Assembly (NCBI GenBank): GCA_026075535.2
Contig: AP026548.1
Location: 8,866,001 to 8,930,000 of the forward strand
Source: Tricholoma matsutake
Taxonomy: Eukaryota > Basidiomycota > Agaricomycetes > Agaricales > Tricholomataceae
DNA length: 64,000 nucleotides
Direction: 5' to 3'
Part shown: positions 43,362 through 53,767 of the stretch, in pieces
Layout: each line of letters opens with the position of its first letter
Position numbering within the stretch: position 1 is the stretch's first letter
Translations under genes and position numbers: made by a program
Notes under the pieces: model-generated
Database searches by the model: none
What the model saw: only the letters and a program-made list of their open reading frames with translations
What the model was told of the DNA's origin: nothing

Positions 43362-46300
43362 TCAAAATCGTATACGACCAAAGTCCGTGACTTGAATGTG
43401 ACACGGTGCAGCAGTGTGCCGTCGGTGGAATTCCTTGATTAACCGAGGGGCATTTATGTCAGACTCTTCGACCCATGAGTTCTCCTCATACCCATAACCC
43501 TTCCAATGTACCAAATACTGGAGTTTTCCTCGACGCAAATGGCTGTCCAAGATTGACTCGACTTCATATTGGGGTTCTCCCTCGATCACTGTAGGTGGTG
43601 GTGGTGGGTGTGAATGGCATCCCGGGAATGGATCTGGGGGAGCTGGAAGCAATTTGATGACATGGAAGACGGGATGGAGTCTGGACATGGAGGCTGGGAG
43701 GCATAGACGATAGGCATGTGTTCCAATGCACTTGACAATGGGGAAAGGTCCCAAGAAGCGATGAGCGAGTTTCTTGGATGGACGTGTAGTGGAGATGTCA
43801 CTGGAGTCAAGATAAACTCGATCACAAACCTTGTACTGAGGGGTTGGGGAGTGGCGCTGGTTGTAAAATCGCGCCATGTCGTCCTTCGCCTTTGCTAAGG
43901 CTGCCCTTGCCTCCTCCAAGCTATCCCTCATGCATTCTGTGAACTCATTCACTGTCTCGATGTGTGAGGGAGTTTGGCGAGGTTCAAATCCCATGCGTGG
44001 ATGTCATCCAGTGTCTAAGAGGAAAGGGGTCTGTTGAGTGGAAGCATGGACATGGTTGTTGTACCCGAACTCGGCCAAAGGAAGGAGATCATCCCAATCG
44101 TCCTGGCGTTCATTGACAAAGAGGCGGATGTACTGCTCCAGTTCCTGGTTGACTCGCTCCGTCTGGCCATCAGTTTGTGGGTGATAAGCAGTTGAAGCGA
44201 GGAGTTTGATCCCCAGGAGTCGGTACAGCTCACGGGTGAACTCTGCCATGAACTGAGGGCCACGATCCGAGAGGAAGGCACCAGGAAGTCCATGTAATTT
44301 CCACATGTGGTGGAGGTAGAGTCGAGCGGCACCTAGGGCACTGACAGTGGTGTGAGTGGGAATGAAGTGAGCGCATTTTCCCACTGAGTCAACTGTGCAC
44401 ATCACCGCATCAAACCCATTTGACTCTGGCAATTCCACCACAAAGTTGACGCTGACGACATCCCAACGACTCTCTGGAACAGGAAGAGGGTGTAGCTCAC
44501 CAATAGGCTTGCGACGAGGGACCTTGGTGCATAAGCAAAGGTCACAAGTGCGACAATACTGACCAATGAGCCGTGACATTTGTGGCCACCAATAGTTCCG
44601 TGAGGTGAGCTCCAAGGTCTTCCAGCGTCCGGGGTGGCCAGCAATCTGTGAGTCATGGTGTTGGGATATGATGCGCCGGCGAAGGTCTGGGTCATTGGGA
44701 ACATAGATGCGATCCCTGAAATACAACAAGTCCTCCTTTTCAGCCCACTCTGCCGCACGTAAGGAAAGGGTCGATCCCTTTAACAGCTCGGGCGACAACA
44801 TCCTCATGTAAACCGCTACGGTTTGTGCGACGAATGTCACGTAGAATGTCCCACTCCTCGCCCTGGGGTACAATGCCTTCCAGTGCCCGAATGGTGAACA
44901 GGTCTGGCTGCAACAGCACAATGTTTTGGTTGTCACCGCTGCCATCCCCATGGTCTGCACGTCGGGATAGGGCATCGGTCTTCCCCATGCTGTGACCCGG
45001 ACAGTGGTGCAAGGAGAAGTCGAATCTAGATAGATACAGGGACCAACGAGCTTGACGACGGTTCAATTTCTTGGCCGTCATGAAGTACTCGAGGTTCTTG
45101 TGATCCGTCCAAATTTCCACCTTGTGTTGGGCACCCTCGAGGAAGTGTCGCCACTCCTCAAGCGCACGCATTATCGCCAACATCTCCTTGTCATGGATCT
45201 CATAGTTTCTCTCTACAGCACTAAGGCTTTTGGAGTAGAACGCAACAGGATGCCACTTCTGGTCCTCCGGAGACTGCTGAGACAACACAGCGCCCATCGC
45301 AAAGTCAGAACTGTCGGCTTCTACACGAAAAGGACGCGAATCATCAGCAAAGGTAAGGATCGGAGCGGAAGTGACCATCTCCTTAAGCTTTTCGAATGCC
45401 TCCTGTTGTGCATTATCCCACCTCCATGCCTCCTTTCCTGTCAAGTCAAACAGCGGTCATGCATGATGTGAGAAATCCTTGATAAAACGCCGATAAAAAT
45501 TGATGAAGCCCAGGAAAGACTGCACCTCCCTCTTGTTCGTGGGCGTTGGCCAAGCTGTGACCCCGTTTACCTTGATAGGATCCATCTCCACTTGACCCTC
45601 CGAGATAATCAGGCCGAGGTACTCGATCTTGGTCCTTTCGAACTCGCATTTGTCCTGACGAAGGTAGAGTTTGTACTGTCGAAGTCGCTCTAGGATGAGG
45701 TGTGTGATGTGACGGTGCTCTTCAACTGTGCGAGTGAAGATGAGGATGTCATCGAGATAGATGCAGACAATGCCTTTGAGGATGAGGTCATGGAAGATGT
45801 CGTTCATCATGGTCTGAAAGGTGGCAGGGCTATTAGTAAGGCCAAAGAACATGACAAGCGGTTCAAAAAGACCATGGTTGGTACGAAAGGCTGCCTTCCA
45901 CTCATCTCCCTCCTTTATCCTCACATTATTATAGCCCCAATGGACATCGAGCTTGGTGAAGTATCGGGCTCCATGGAGCTGGTTTACGAGTTTGGAGATG
46001 AGGGGTAGTGGGTAGCGATTTTTGACCGTGATGTTGTTGAGTCTTCTGTAGTCTTGAACCGGTCGAAGTGAGCCATCCTTCTTCTTGACAAAGAAAAAGG
46101 GAGAGGCCATGGGTGACTTCGATGGTTGAATACATCCAGAGGCCAGGTGCTCGTCGATGAACTGGTCAAGCTGCCATTGTTCCTCCGGAGAGAGAGGATA
46201 GACCTTGCAGGATGAAGGGGTTGCGCCGGGGGTGAGTTCGATCGCGTGATCCCATGGCTTACGCGGAGGAAGAGAGTTGAATGACTCCTTGGAGAACACA

Positions 46301-47275
46301 TCTTCAAACTCATGGAGATGAGGGAGTAAGGAGTTAGTAGAGGATTTAGCAGCGTTGTTTTTGTGGAAGGCCTCGGCGAGGCATTGGGATATGTTCGATG
46401 TGGCACACACCTCATGCGATGAGCGAATCGCAGTGTAGAAGATCCGATCACCCTCCTCCACTTCCTCTGGGTCCTCATCATCATCATCCGAGTCCGGCAT
46501 TAGATCAGGAACCCCTTCCAATTCCACTTCAGGTATAGGCAGGGGTCCAGCACGACACTTCTGAGTTCGTCGTATTGCCGCCTTCTGTCCACGACGTTCT
46601 TGCCTGGCTTCTGTGAAACACGTCCGACAGCGGGATGGACATCGGCTCATGGTAACCTCCCCGGTGCGCCAGTCGACCTCTGGGTTATGGTCTCGAAGCC
46701 ATGGATATCCCAAAATCGCCTTTTGCTTTCCTAATTGAGTGACAGCAAAAAGGGCACGCTCACTATGATCTTTGTAACGGAGAACCAGGTCTGCAACCTC
46801 TCGGATGGCACCAGCTTCATTTGGGGATCCATCCACGTTATATACAGGTATCAGACGTGAGAGTGAGCGAGTATTTAGACGATGTTGTTGTACCAGATGG
46901 GAATCGATGAAGAGACCAGTCGCACCAGAGTCCAGGAGTGCAGAGACACCGAGTATCTGTCCAGTGTCGGTCATCTGCAGTTCGATGGCTAGGTTTAAGG
47001 AATGTGCAGAGGGAGTGGATGCCACAATATACTTGCATGGTAGTTTACGCTCCCATGATTTAATTTTGGGACGTGGAGTAGAAGGAGAGATGGGGAGAGC
47101 AGGTACGTCTTTAGCCAACTTCGAAGGGTCAGAGAGGGGAGCAGTCACAGAAATGGATTCATTCTCCGGGGATTCAACTGACAATACTTCAAAGCGGTTA
47201 TGGACAGGCAGTGAGGGTGTACGATTCACTCCCTGCGAATAGGAAAATCCTGCTCCTCTACAACTTCCAGCTTAA
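43362..47275 (-). pseudogene. G1 pol: protease, RT, RNase H, integrase, chromodomain
   Basis: The first ORF (45457-47229) has the protease site SALLDSGATGLFIDSHLV, linker, RT with [29 protein letters not shown] (usual Arg is His by CpG change) and VCIYLDDILIF. After a TGA at the end of DFSHHA, the same frame gives RNase H (ADSSDFAMG, DKEMLAIMRALEEWRH, TDHKNLEYF). A one-base shift near 44760-44800 precedes the integrase: QHHDSQIAGHPGRW, CRTCDLCL, VVSVNFVVELP, SDRGPQF, QTDGQTERVNQELEQYI. The chromodomain is YEVESILDSHLRRGK, YLVHWKGYGYEENSW. Catalytic motifs are otherwise intact. Confidence 0.93.
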
Positions 47276-48500
47276 CCTCCTCTGCAACTTGATCCTTTGC
47301 TTCCTCAACATCTACAAGTGCCAACAAATCTTGCAGGAGTTTGTCTCATCCCTCGGGGGTGAGCATGCGGATATCCTGACGATGGGGACACGCTCCAGCC
47401 CTGTGTCCAGGTTCCCCACAATGGTAGCAGAGATCCAACTTATGTGCACGGCTGCGGGCTGCATCAACATCCATTGGTACTGGGACATTGATGGCTGGTG
47501 TGGGAGTTTGACGAGCAGGAATGGGGTTAGGGCGGGGGAGGCTTCGATTGAAGGTGTAGGGTGTATGAGTGGTAGTTGGAGCACGGAATGCAGCATTAAA
47601 CACTGCATTTGTGAGTCGGTTCTCGTCACAGAGTGAAGCAGCTTCATACCAAGCAAGGATATCATCGTCTGCTGGGTGCCCTTCCAACATCTGTGCAATC
47701 TGGTCCTGAATTTCTTGGTTGAGCCCCCGTCGGAACTTCACCACCACTGGTAACCCACTCCCATACCCTGCCATGTCCACCAAATCCTTGAATTCATCGA
47801 TATAGTCGTCCACGGATCAACGTCCCTGGTGGTAAGTGGATGACTCAAGTCGTGTCACTGCTCGGTGGCATTCATTGAGGGGGCAGAAGTGGCGTACGAA
47901 CTCAGCTCGAAAGTCACCCCAAGTGGAGAAAGGTAGAGAACCGAGTTCTTTAGTTTGATGTAGGATACGGTCCACATAGAGATAGGCACGTTCAGATTTC
48001 ATGTATGTGAAGGCCCAATAAATTTTTGCAGCCTCATCAACGAATTGATGCAACTGGAGACTAATGTATAACTCACAGGAATTAAGGAATGCATGTCCCT
48101 GCGCACGTGCACCATTAAATTCGGCGGGGGGGGACGGTTTGATCTGGGCATGTTCCTTAGTGGACGCATTTGGCAAAACATCATTGTTGGGTGCGCTTGG
48201 AGTCGTGAAGGGGGAACTATTAGTCGTAGGGTTAGCCTGGAGGGTCCTAATGAAGTTTTCAATCGTAGATTTAAGCGAGTCGATTTGCGTGTGCATTCCA
48301 GAAACATTGCTTTCAAGCGCGTCAAAGCGTTCTGATGCGTCCATGTCGCTAGGGAGCGCGTTTGGCGAAAATGGCGGTGTGATAAAGGCGAGAGTATCTG
48401 GAACGGTGTGTAGGGACTCTGTGGAGCTTTGGGAAGTGTCGTCCAGTCTGTACCTGCCTATTTTGGGCAGCGCGTTTGCAATTTTCGGGCCTTAGGGGAG
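47250..48500 (-). pseudogene. G1 gag
   Basis: An N-terminal coil (FDALESNVSGMHTQIDSLKS) is followed by a capsid core (FLNSCELYISLQLHQFVDE, IYWAFTYMKSERAYLYVD, FRAEFVRHFCPL) and the knuckle CYHCGEPGHRAGAC with Arg-rich surroundings. Two TGA stops (after YHQGR near 47815, and after MLTPEG near 47346) correspond to CGA and CAA in the copy at 1-1441. The gag end overlaps pol in the -1 frame. The exact start is unclear because the frame is open from near the LTR without an early ATG. Confidence 0.88.
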
Positions 48501-48508
48501 AGTTTTCT
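48499..48508 (-). promoter_or_regulatory. G1 primer-binding site (self-priming type)
   Basis: Minus-strand AGAAAACTCT lies two bases inside the 5' LTR. It is complementary to AGAGTTTTCT (plus 48612-48621 region), the predicted RNA 5' end. No tRNA-type TGG is present at the LTR edge. Confidence 0.6.
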
Positions 48509-48510
48509 AC

Positions 48511-48935
48511 TATAAGGGCAACCTAAGCCTCTAGCAAAGGGAAATCCGAAGTTAAAATTATGCTACATAATACAGGGATTGGGGGTGCACCTAGCAAAGG
48601 GAAATCCGAAGAGAAAACTCTAAGGATCCCCTTGCTGATGCCCAGTATATGTGAAGATGACAAAAATCAAATATAACCTAAAAATAGAAAAGGCGGAGAT
48701 AGGCGGATCAAGGCCACCAAATGACATCATACCAAGGGGTATGTGTCGGAAGAGGTACTCCGCCTCTAAATATAAAAGTGTCAACATATACAAACATGAT
48801 AACAAGGGAAAATTAGTAATAAAATCTGGAAAAATCATAGAAAATGAAGAATAGAAGGAAATGAGGTGGGGAAAAATATGGGACGAACATAAAAAATAGG
48901 AAAAACACACAGGGCACCCCCCTAGTCCCCTTACA
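48511..48935 (-). repeat. 5' LTR of G1 (LTR E) with promoter
   Basis: 425 bases. On the minus strand CATATACT (plus 48644-48651) lies about 28 bases upstream of CCTTAGAGTTTTCTC, where the A at 48621 is the likely start. Relative to LTR D, changes include cgc to tgc, two cg to ca in GCCGCCG and ccgg to ctgg. Confidence 0.94.
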
Positions 48936-49102
48936 TCAAGGGTGCCTTCCACGGGAAGGGGATCAAATGCATGCAGTCGGCATGCATCGTGTGTGTGTCT
49001 GATGTCAAGGATATGCCCTAGGCATGAATCAAGGGGTGCCTCCTGTCTGGAGGGGATCGTCGGGTGCGTCGGGTTCCATGAGTTACAAGGAAAATTGTAA
49101 CA
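48936..49102 (-). repeat. 5' LTR of G2, second part
   Basis: This continues the LTR cut at 42900 after the duplicated TCAAG. It matches 34923-35089 and ends with the G2 LTR terminus TGTTACAATTTTCC on the minus strand, next to target duplication AAGTA at 49103-49107. Confidence 0.92.
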
Positions 49103-49107
49103 AAGTA

Positions 49108-49209
49108 TGCACCTATGACAACTATCAACAACCTGACAAGCACCACTTTGATAGCCTACCACATCTCTCGTTATTAGGCTTGGTTTATGAACATAGACAT
49201 GTCTTTTAA
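49108..49209 (+). pseudogene. exon of an unknown protein, right part
   Basis: This continues the frame of 34261-34450 once G2 and one AAGTA copy are removed. It encodes CTYDNYQQPDKHHFDSLPHL then LGLVYEHRHVF and TAA at 49207-49209. The frame being kept across a 14.65 kb insertion supports a real coding exon. No family is recognised. Confidence 0.5.
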
Positions 49210-50400
49210 TTTAGAAACTAAGAATGTTAGCATGTACTAAGAATAGAGCGTACATTTTTGGGCTGTCAGCCAATCAGTTTACTATTGTAAAAATAATTCT
49301 GTTCCTCTTATATCCAGCGAGCAGCAATTGCAAAGCACTCGGCATTGGCTGCAACGTTGCGTTTAGGATTTTTCGATGTGGTGTGAAAGCGGCATTTGCC
49401 GCAACGTTGCAGCGAAAGCCTAGGGCAGGGAGAAAAAAAAGCAAGCACACGCAAACACTGATTGAAAAGCATCACGCGTCGGCAAACGCCGCAACGTCAG
49501 AGCGAACATATTCCCACGCTCACTCAACTCGAGGGATAACCTCATTCTCAATTCTGAGAACTCGGAAAGCACATGTCTGGATAGGATCTAGGATGGTCAA
49601 GGCCACTGGCAGGACCAGATGTCTGGACAGTTCACCCAGCTGTTTTCGTGTTTACCCCCCAAAATGTCTGGAATTTCACCCAGCTGTTTGGTCAAATTTG
49701 ACGAAAAATGTCTGGATTAGGACCCCGCCTCAATAGGTATTAAGTATCCAGGGTCCTCCCGTAACATGTATCATAATATTGACCCATTCCGGTTGTCAAG
49801 GCCCTTGAACTCTCCTTAGGTTCGTATTACTAAGTAGATAATGAGCGGGACCCTTCAGGAGGTATGCAATAACCGAGTAAGAGAGGCCATATAACAAAAA
49901 GAAGGAAGTCCGCCGTGATTGAGGACAGCCGCGATTGAGGAGAACCTTGAGGACAGCCTTGAGGTATTTCAGGGACGAACATTTGAAGGCTGATAATCAA
50001 CACCTGCACAGTTTGATTCCATGCTAGTCTTTGCTCGAATGCTCACAGGTTCCGAGTCAAATCTCAAGACTACTCGGACCAAACTTGGCCATTTGCGCGC
50101 ATCATGCGGCACATAGGACTCCTACCGAAATTGAAGAGGACTCATGCAACGGGTCAACGGCCGCGGCTCATCGGCCCTCACAGCGCAACTATATCCATGG
50201 AAACTATACTCGTATTCATTCCTGAAGGCGTATTGCTTCCAGCTTGCCCTTCGGGGTCCGAGCCCGAATGTCGAGTATAAAACGACTCATCAAATACTGA
50301 GACAAATCATCAGAGCTGGTCTCTTTTCCGTGATTACTCTGTCGTTTAAGACGCGCTCGGTACCACAACTCTTCAACTCTATAGACTACTACATATTGTC
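49210..50400. other. host intergenic region with short repeats and promoter
   Basis: This is unusually CpG-rich compared with the transposons around it. GCAACGTTGC occurs at about 49351 and 49402, with a related GCAACGTCAG near 49491. ATGTCTGGA occurs four times between 49570 and 49720, twice followed by TTCACCCAGCTGTTT-like sequence. No ORF is convincing. The right part is the upstream region of the gene at 50401. Confidence 0.55.
50275..50281 (+). promoter_or_regulatory. TATA box of the secreted-protein gene
   Basis: TATAAAA about 125 bases upstream of the ATG at 50401, in a GTCGAGTATAAAACGAC context. It is the only clear TATA match in the upstream region. Confidence 0.55.
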
Positions 50401-51055
50401 ATGCGATCAAACTCGATGTTCCGTTTCGGCTTACTTGCCATTGTTTCTACCTTTATCATTTCTGCAAATGCTGCACCAGTACCTGGTAACTCTCTCCAGG
50501 TATGTTGGTGTAACTTATCCTGCTTGATCATCAGAGCAATGATCCTCTCACCAACGTGATAGTTTAATTCTGTCAGCGACATTGTTGAAAGGTGTGGCTT
50601 CTTTTACTGCTGTCACGGTAATGAACCATGGCTCAAATCGTAACAAAAGAGAGGTCAAGAAATCGATATCTCTATTTATGAAACGGGGGAACGTCTTCGG
50701 GTATGTGAGATGAGCTGGGTTTAGACCTCTAATTTGTTTTTTTTTCAGGAAGCTGACGACCGATGAGGAGTCGCAACCGCTTACAAGCCCTGAGGATGAT
50801 GAACCTGAGGGGCGCAATAAACGTGTCAAGAAAGAGAAGCCTAAGGGGAATAAACTGAAGAAATCAGTATGTTTCATGTTTTCATGGAAACATATTTCTA
50901 TAAACTCGGAAATTAGGACCCGAATTCATACTCACAGCTTCCAGACCATTAGGGTCGTTCAAAGTTATCTTTACTTGCTACTCATTAGTTACTTATTGGC
51001 TCACTTATTTCGTCACTTATTTGATAAGGAGAACAAGAAGGAGAGCAATAAGTGA
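50401..51055 (+). CDS. small secreted protein with Kex2-like sites (intron model tentative)
   Basis: ATG 50401 begins a clear signal peptide (MFRFGLLAIVSTFIISANA, cleavage near ANA-AP). An in-frame model uses exon 50401-50485, intron to 50576, exon 50577-50700, intron 50701-50748 (GTATGT..CTAAT..CAG), then exon 3, open to TGA at 51053. The first donor is weak (GTAACT); a better GTATGT at 50500 breaks the frame with the acceptors seen. A further donor at about 50871 may end exon 3 early. The product has three Lys-Arg sites (SNRNKREV, FMKRGNVF, GRNKRVKK) and an acidic Ser/Pro/Glu piece between. This suggests processed secreted peptides. No family recognised. CpGs are intact, unlike the transposons. 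Confidence 0.5.
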
Positions 51056-51178
51056 CGAGATTCGAGAATAAGCAACTCTTTCACATAGGTAAGCTACACT
51101 GTACGAACAAGAAGGAGAGCAATAAGTGACGAGATTCGAGAATAAGCAACTTTTTCACATAGGTAAGCTACACTGTAC
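51031..51178 (+). repeat. 74 bp tandem duplication
   Basis: Units 51031-51104 and 51105-51178 start GAACAAGAAGGAGAGCAATA and end CACTGTAC. They differ at about one position (CTC against TTT region). The first unit contains the tentative stop codon of the preceding gene. Confidence 0.9.
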
Positions 51179-51461
51179 CAAATAATACGGTCTATCGAAC
51201 ACATACAGAGTATCAAATGATACAGGTTCAGTGGACACCGTCGAATGCTCTCATAGTATCATACATATAACATGTACTAGTATCAAATGAATACACTTTT
51301 ACAATTCTTGCTTGTGATACACTATGAAGAATGTTAATATACAGATCAGAGATAGTGTTGGACATGGTACTTGGCAATGGCATTGGCATTGGCATAGAAG
51401 TACAACATTGGCATCAGGCACCACTTCACCATAACAGTCTTGGTATAGATGTGCATAGGTA
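51179..51461. other. intergenic, no gene seen
   Basis: AT-rich sequence with repeated AGTATCAAATGA (near 51209 and 51281) and a short GGCATT run near 51380. There is no ORF or RNA gene that I can support. Confidence 0.5.
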
Positions 51462-51659
51462 GTGTATGGCCTGGGTAACCCCTGGGTTTTTTTTATGTAC
51501 CCCTACCCATACCCATCAAAACCCTTACCCCCAGTGAAGGGTAAGGGTTACCCGTCTAGATGGATAAGGGTCATGAAGGGTTGCAAGGGTATAATACCCC
51601 CTGTACCCATGTGCTTGAAAGACTTAACTTGGCATAGTATTGTATGGGAGAGCATAGTA

Positions 51660-52912
51660 AAGATAGGCTATATGTCAATAACATCCCAATCACCAGACAA
51701 CTCATCCATTCTTTCCTCCCCAACAAGCTCCTCCAGTGCACCCCCGCAAGCTCCAGACTCCGAGGCACATAAGGGCACATGTTGACTGAACTGAGAGACA
51801 ATTGTGGATATGAGAGAGAAGAAGATGGCCCTTGCTGAAGGTTCGTTCAACACCAACAGAGGTAGCTAGTAATAATATCGAATGAGGTGTATAAAATATA
51901 GATATGAATACAGTCACTTACAAGGGATAACAAGATAATTGATCGCCATCCTCAACAGGTGAGGATAATCTGCACCACAATCATGCCACCAATGAACAGC
52001 ATCAACAACCTGCTCTGGGTCAGAGCTGAGGTAGTGATCAAGCTTGTCACAAAGCTCTGTGGACTCAGGGGCAGTGAGCACAGCCATGTTGTCAAAGATG
52101 TGTCACTTTTTGATGAGGGAGTAGCCTGTTTTGCATGCAGAGAAGGTGAGATGAAATGAAGATTTATGAATGAGAGTAGTACACACCCTGTTATTCAATG
52201 CCAACCCCTGAGAAGTAGAAGGATGACTCAGATTGTACAACAAGTCAAACTTGTCTCGTACTAGCTGCCTGGCAGCCTCAATCCAGTCATCCTCCCACCT
52301 TGTGGTTTTGAAATAATTGAGCTTGTGACGAGGATGAAGGACTGAAAAGAGAGATAATGCTAAGTAATTACAAAACAGAGGGTAAATGAAGAAATACCCA
52401 TTGCAATCCGATAGGTTTTGGAGAGATCTGTCTTTGCATAGTAACAGTTCAAGGTTTTCTTGCCCACACTCAACACTGTGTGAATGGCGACAGAATACCT
52501 TGAGGAGAGGGCATTCATAGCCAGTTCTTCATCAATGGTGTCCATGGCAGGGATAACTGTGGTGATGTTCATGGCAGGGTGTTTGGCTGAGAGCTCCCAA
52601 GAGAAGAAAAGGGTTGCATCCTTGAAGATCTATTCCAAATGGTAGCACATTCTTACTAGAACAAGAAGTTGAGGAATGAACCTTCAGTACTTCAGACAGC
52701 TCTTCAGCAACCTTCCACTCCTCCTTTACAAGCTCATAATTGTGAAGCTTCATACTATGTTCGGCTGTAATGGCATCAATGGCCATGCAGTACTTGATAG
52801 CAAACTTGAGCATGTCGAATGTTGAGTTCCATCACATCGATACATCCCACAGCATCATGCGAGCATCAAACTTCAGTTCTTTGAGGACCTCGTACCACTG
52901 GGGGAGGATAAT
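51660..52912 (-). pseudogene. hAT transposase, C-terminal two thirds
   Basis: Right to left: LPQWYEVLKELKFDARMM, WDVSM, TGA, WNSTFDMLKFAIKYC; then KLHNYELVKEEWKVAEEL; after a frame change VLHPRHKLNYFKTTRWEDDW and VRDKFDLLYNL; then WWHDCGADYPHLLRMAINYL and, beyond a probable intron near 51880-51930, ATSVGVERTFSKGHLLLSH (the hAT dimerisation region) and the end ELVGEERMDELSGDWDVIDI. The TGA sits at the invariant Arg of the RWNST motif, again CGA to TGA. Catalytic residues cannot all be assigned. Confidence 0.85.
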
Positions 52913-53765
52913 TGTTATGATTTTCTGTTATCGTAACCCATGACGACCAGATGTACGCCAGCAAGACCAGGTACTTTAATTTTCTCATTCGACTCGACTC
53001 ACTTCCAACAGGAGATGCTTTGACGCATGGTGACTCCATGCACCCGAACCCACTCCCACACATGCTGTGATACGACAGCCTCCTGACATGAGGTCCATGA
53101 TGTCGGACTCTCACGATCGACATGCTGCACTGCAGCATGTCCTTGACATTGGATCCTTGACATTGGATCCATGACATTGGATGCCTCATGCTAGGCATGA
53201 GGCTTATCTGTTATTGTTTCCTGACATGCTGTGCTGCAGCACTCCATAACATCGGACACCTCATGCTTGGCATGAGGGTTATTTGCTATTGTTCTTCAAC
53301 ATGCTGCGCCGCAGCACTCCATGACATTGGACTCCTCATGCTAGGCATGAGGCTTACTGTTCTATTGTTTCTTCTATATTTACTTGACAAGGATCTCATA
53401 TTCTGATTGGATGATAGACATTCTCTGAACCGTATATAAGCTACAGTAATACAGCCTGTATTCCTTAGCTTGACCTAATTCAAATAACAGTCTTAGACTC
53501 AACCAGAACACTTGACAGCTTAGGAAGCCCCTAGCTGTGATAACTCGAACTCGACAGTTGGAAAGCCTCCAACTGTGATACATGAACTGACAGTCTACTC
53601 AGAAAGCCTCTGAGTACGGATAGCCGTATCGACTTAGGAAGCACCAAGTCCCGAATAGAACCCGATACAGTAAGAAAGCCTCTTACTGCAAGAACTGATA
53701 CAGTTGGAAAGCCTCCAACTGCAACATATGAAGACCAGGCTGAGTTGAGACCTATAGTCTTAACA
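52913..53765 (+). repeat. 5' LTR of G3
   Basis: It starts TGTTATGATTTTCTG and ends GTCTTAACA. It contains three CCTCATGC..GCATGAGG palindrome units alternating with GCTGCGCCGCAGC hairpins, where the 3' LTR has two. TATAAG at 53435 lies 32 bases before CCTTAGCTTGACCT (start at 53467). Short repeats of the form GGAAAGCCTCCAACTGTGATAC follow in the U5 side. Confidence 0.94.
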
Positions 53766-53767
53766 AA

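Larger units (their letters stand above)
42901..48935 (-). mobile_element. complete Ty3/gypsy chromovirus G1
   Basis: It spans 6035 bases with LTRs at 42901-43326 and 48511-48935 and the perfect duplication TCAAG (42896-42900 and 48936-48940). It inserted in the 5' LTR of G2. Gag and pol are in different frames with a short overlap near 47230-47275. The LTRs differ at about six positions, mostly CpG to TpG or CpA in the right copy. Few stops and one frameshift make it the youngest complete element here. Pol ends only about 35 bases before the 3' LTR, leaving no room for the extra ORFs seen in G2 and G3. Confidence 0.96.
34451..49102 (-). mobile_element. Ty3/gypsy chromovirus G2 with two nested insertions
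   Basis: LTRs lie at 34451-35089 and 42304-42900 plus 48936-49102, flanked by the perfect duplication AAGTA (34446-34450 and 49103-49107). The right LTR is split by the complete G1 element, and gag by a solo G1 LTR at 41735-42160. Without these the element is about 8.2 kb. Reading minus: 5' LTR, gag, pol (protease to chromodomain in one frame for 4.4 kb), a second Gag-like ORF, a membrane-protein ORF, 3' LTR. Nearly all stops are TGA in place of Arg. Confidence 0.95.

Noticed and set aside
50548..50877. 109-codon minus-strand ORF opposite the secreted-protein gene
   Set aside because: It lies over exons and a clear polypyrimidine-CAG acceptor of the plus-strand gene and has no recognisable domain.
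51471..51605. Telomere-like repeats (GGGTAAGGGTTA)
   Set aside because: Only a few irregular GGGTA words, mixed strands, paired with a similar cluster near 61.5 kb; better explained as hAT subterminal motifs.
52866..53198. Minus ORF spanning the hAT/G3 junction
   Set aside because: It joins hAT sequence to LTR sequence across a known insertion boundary, so it is an artefact.
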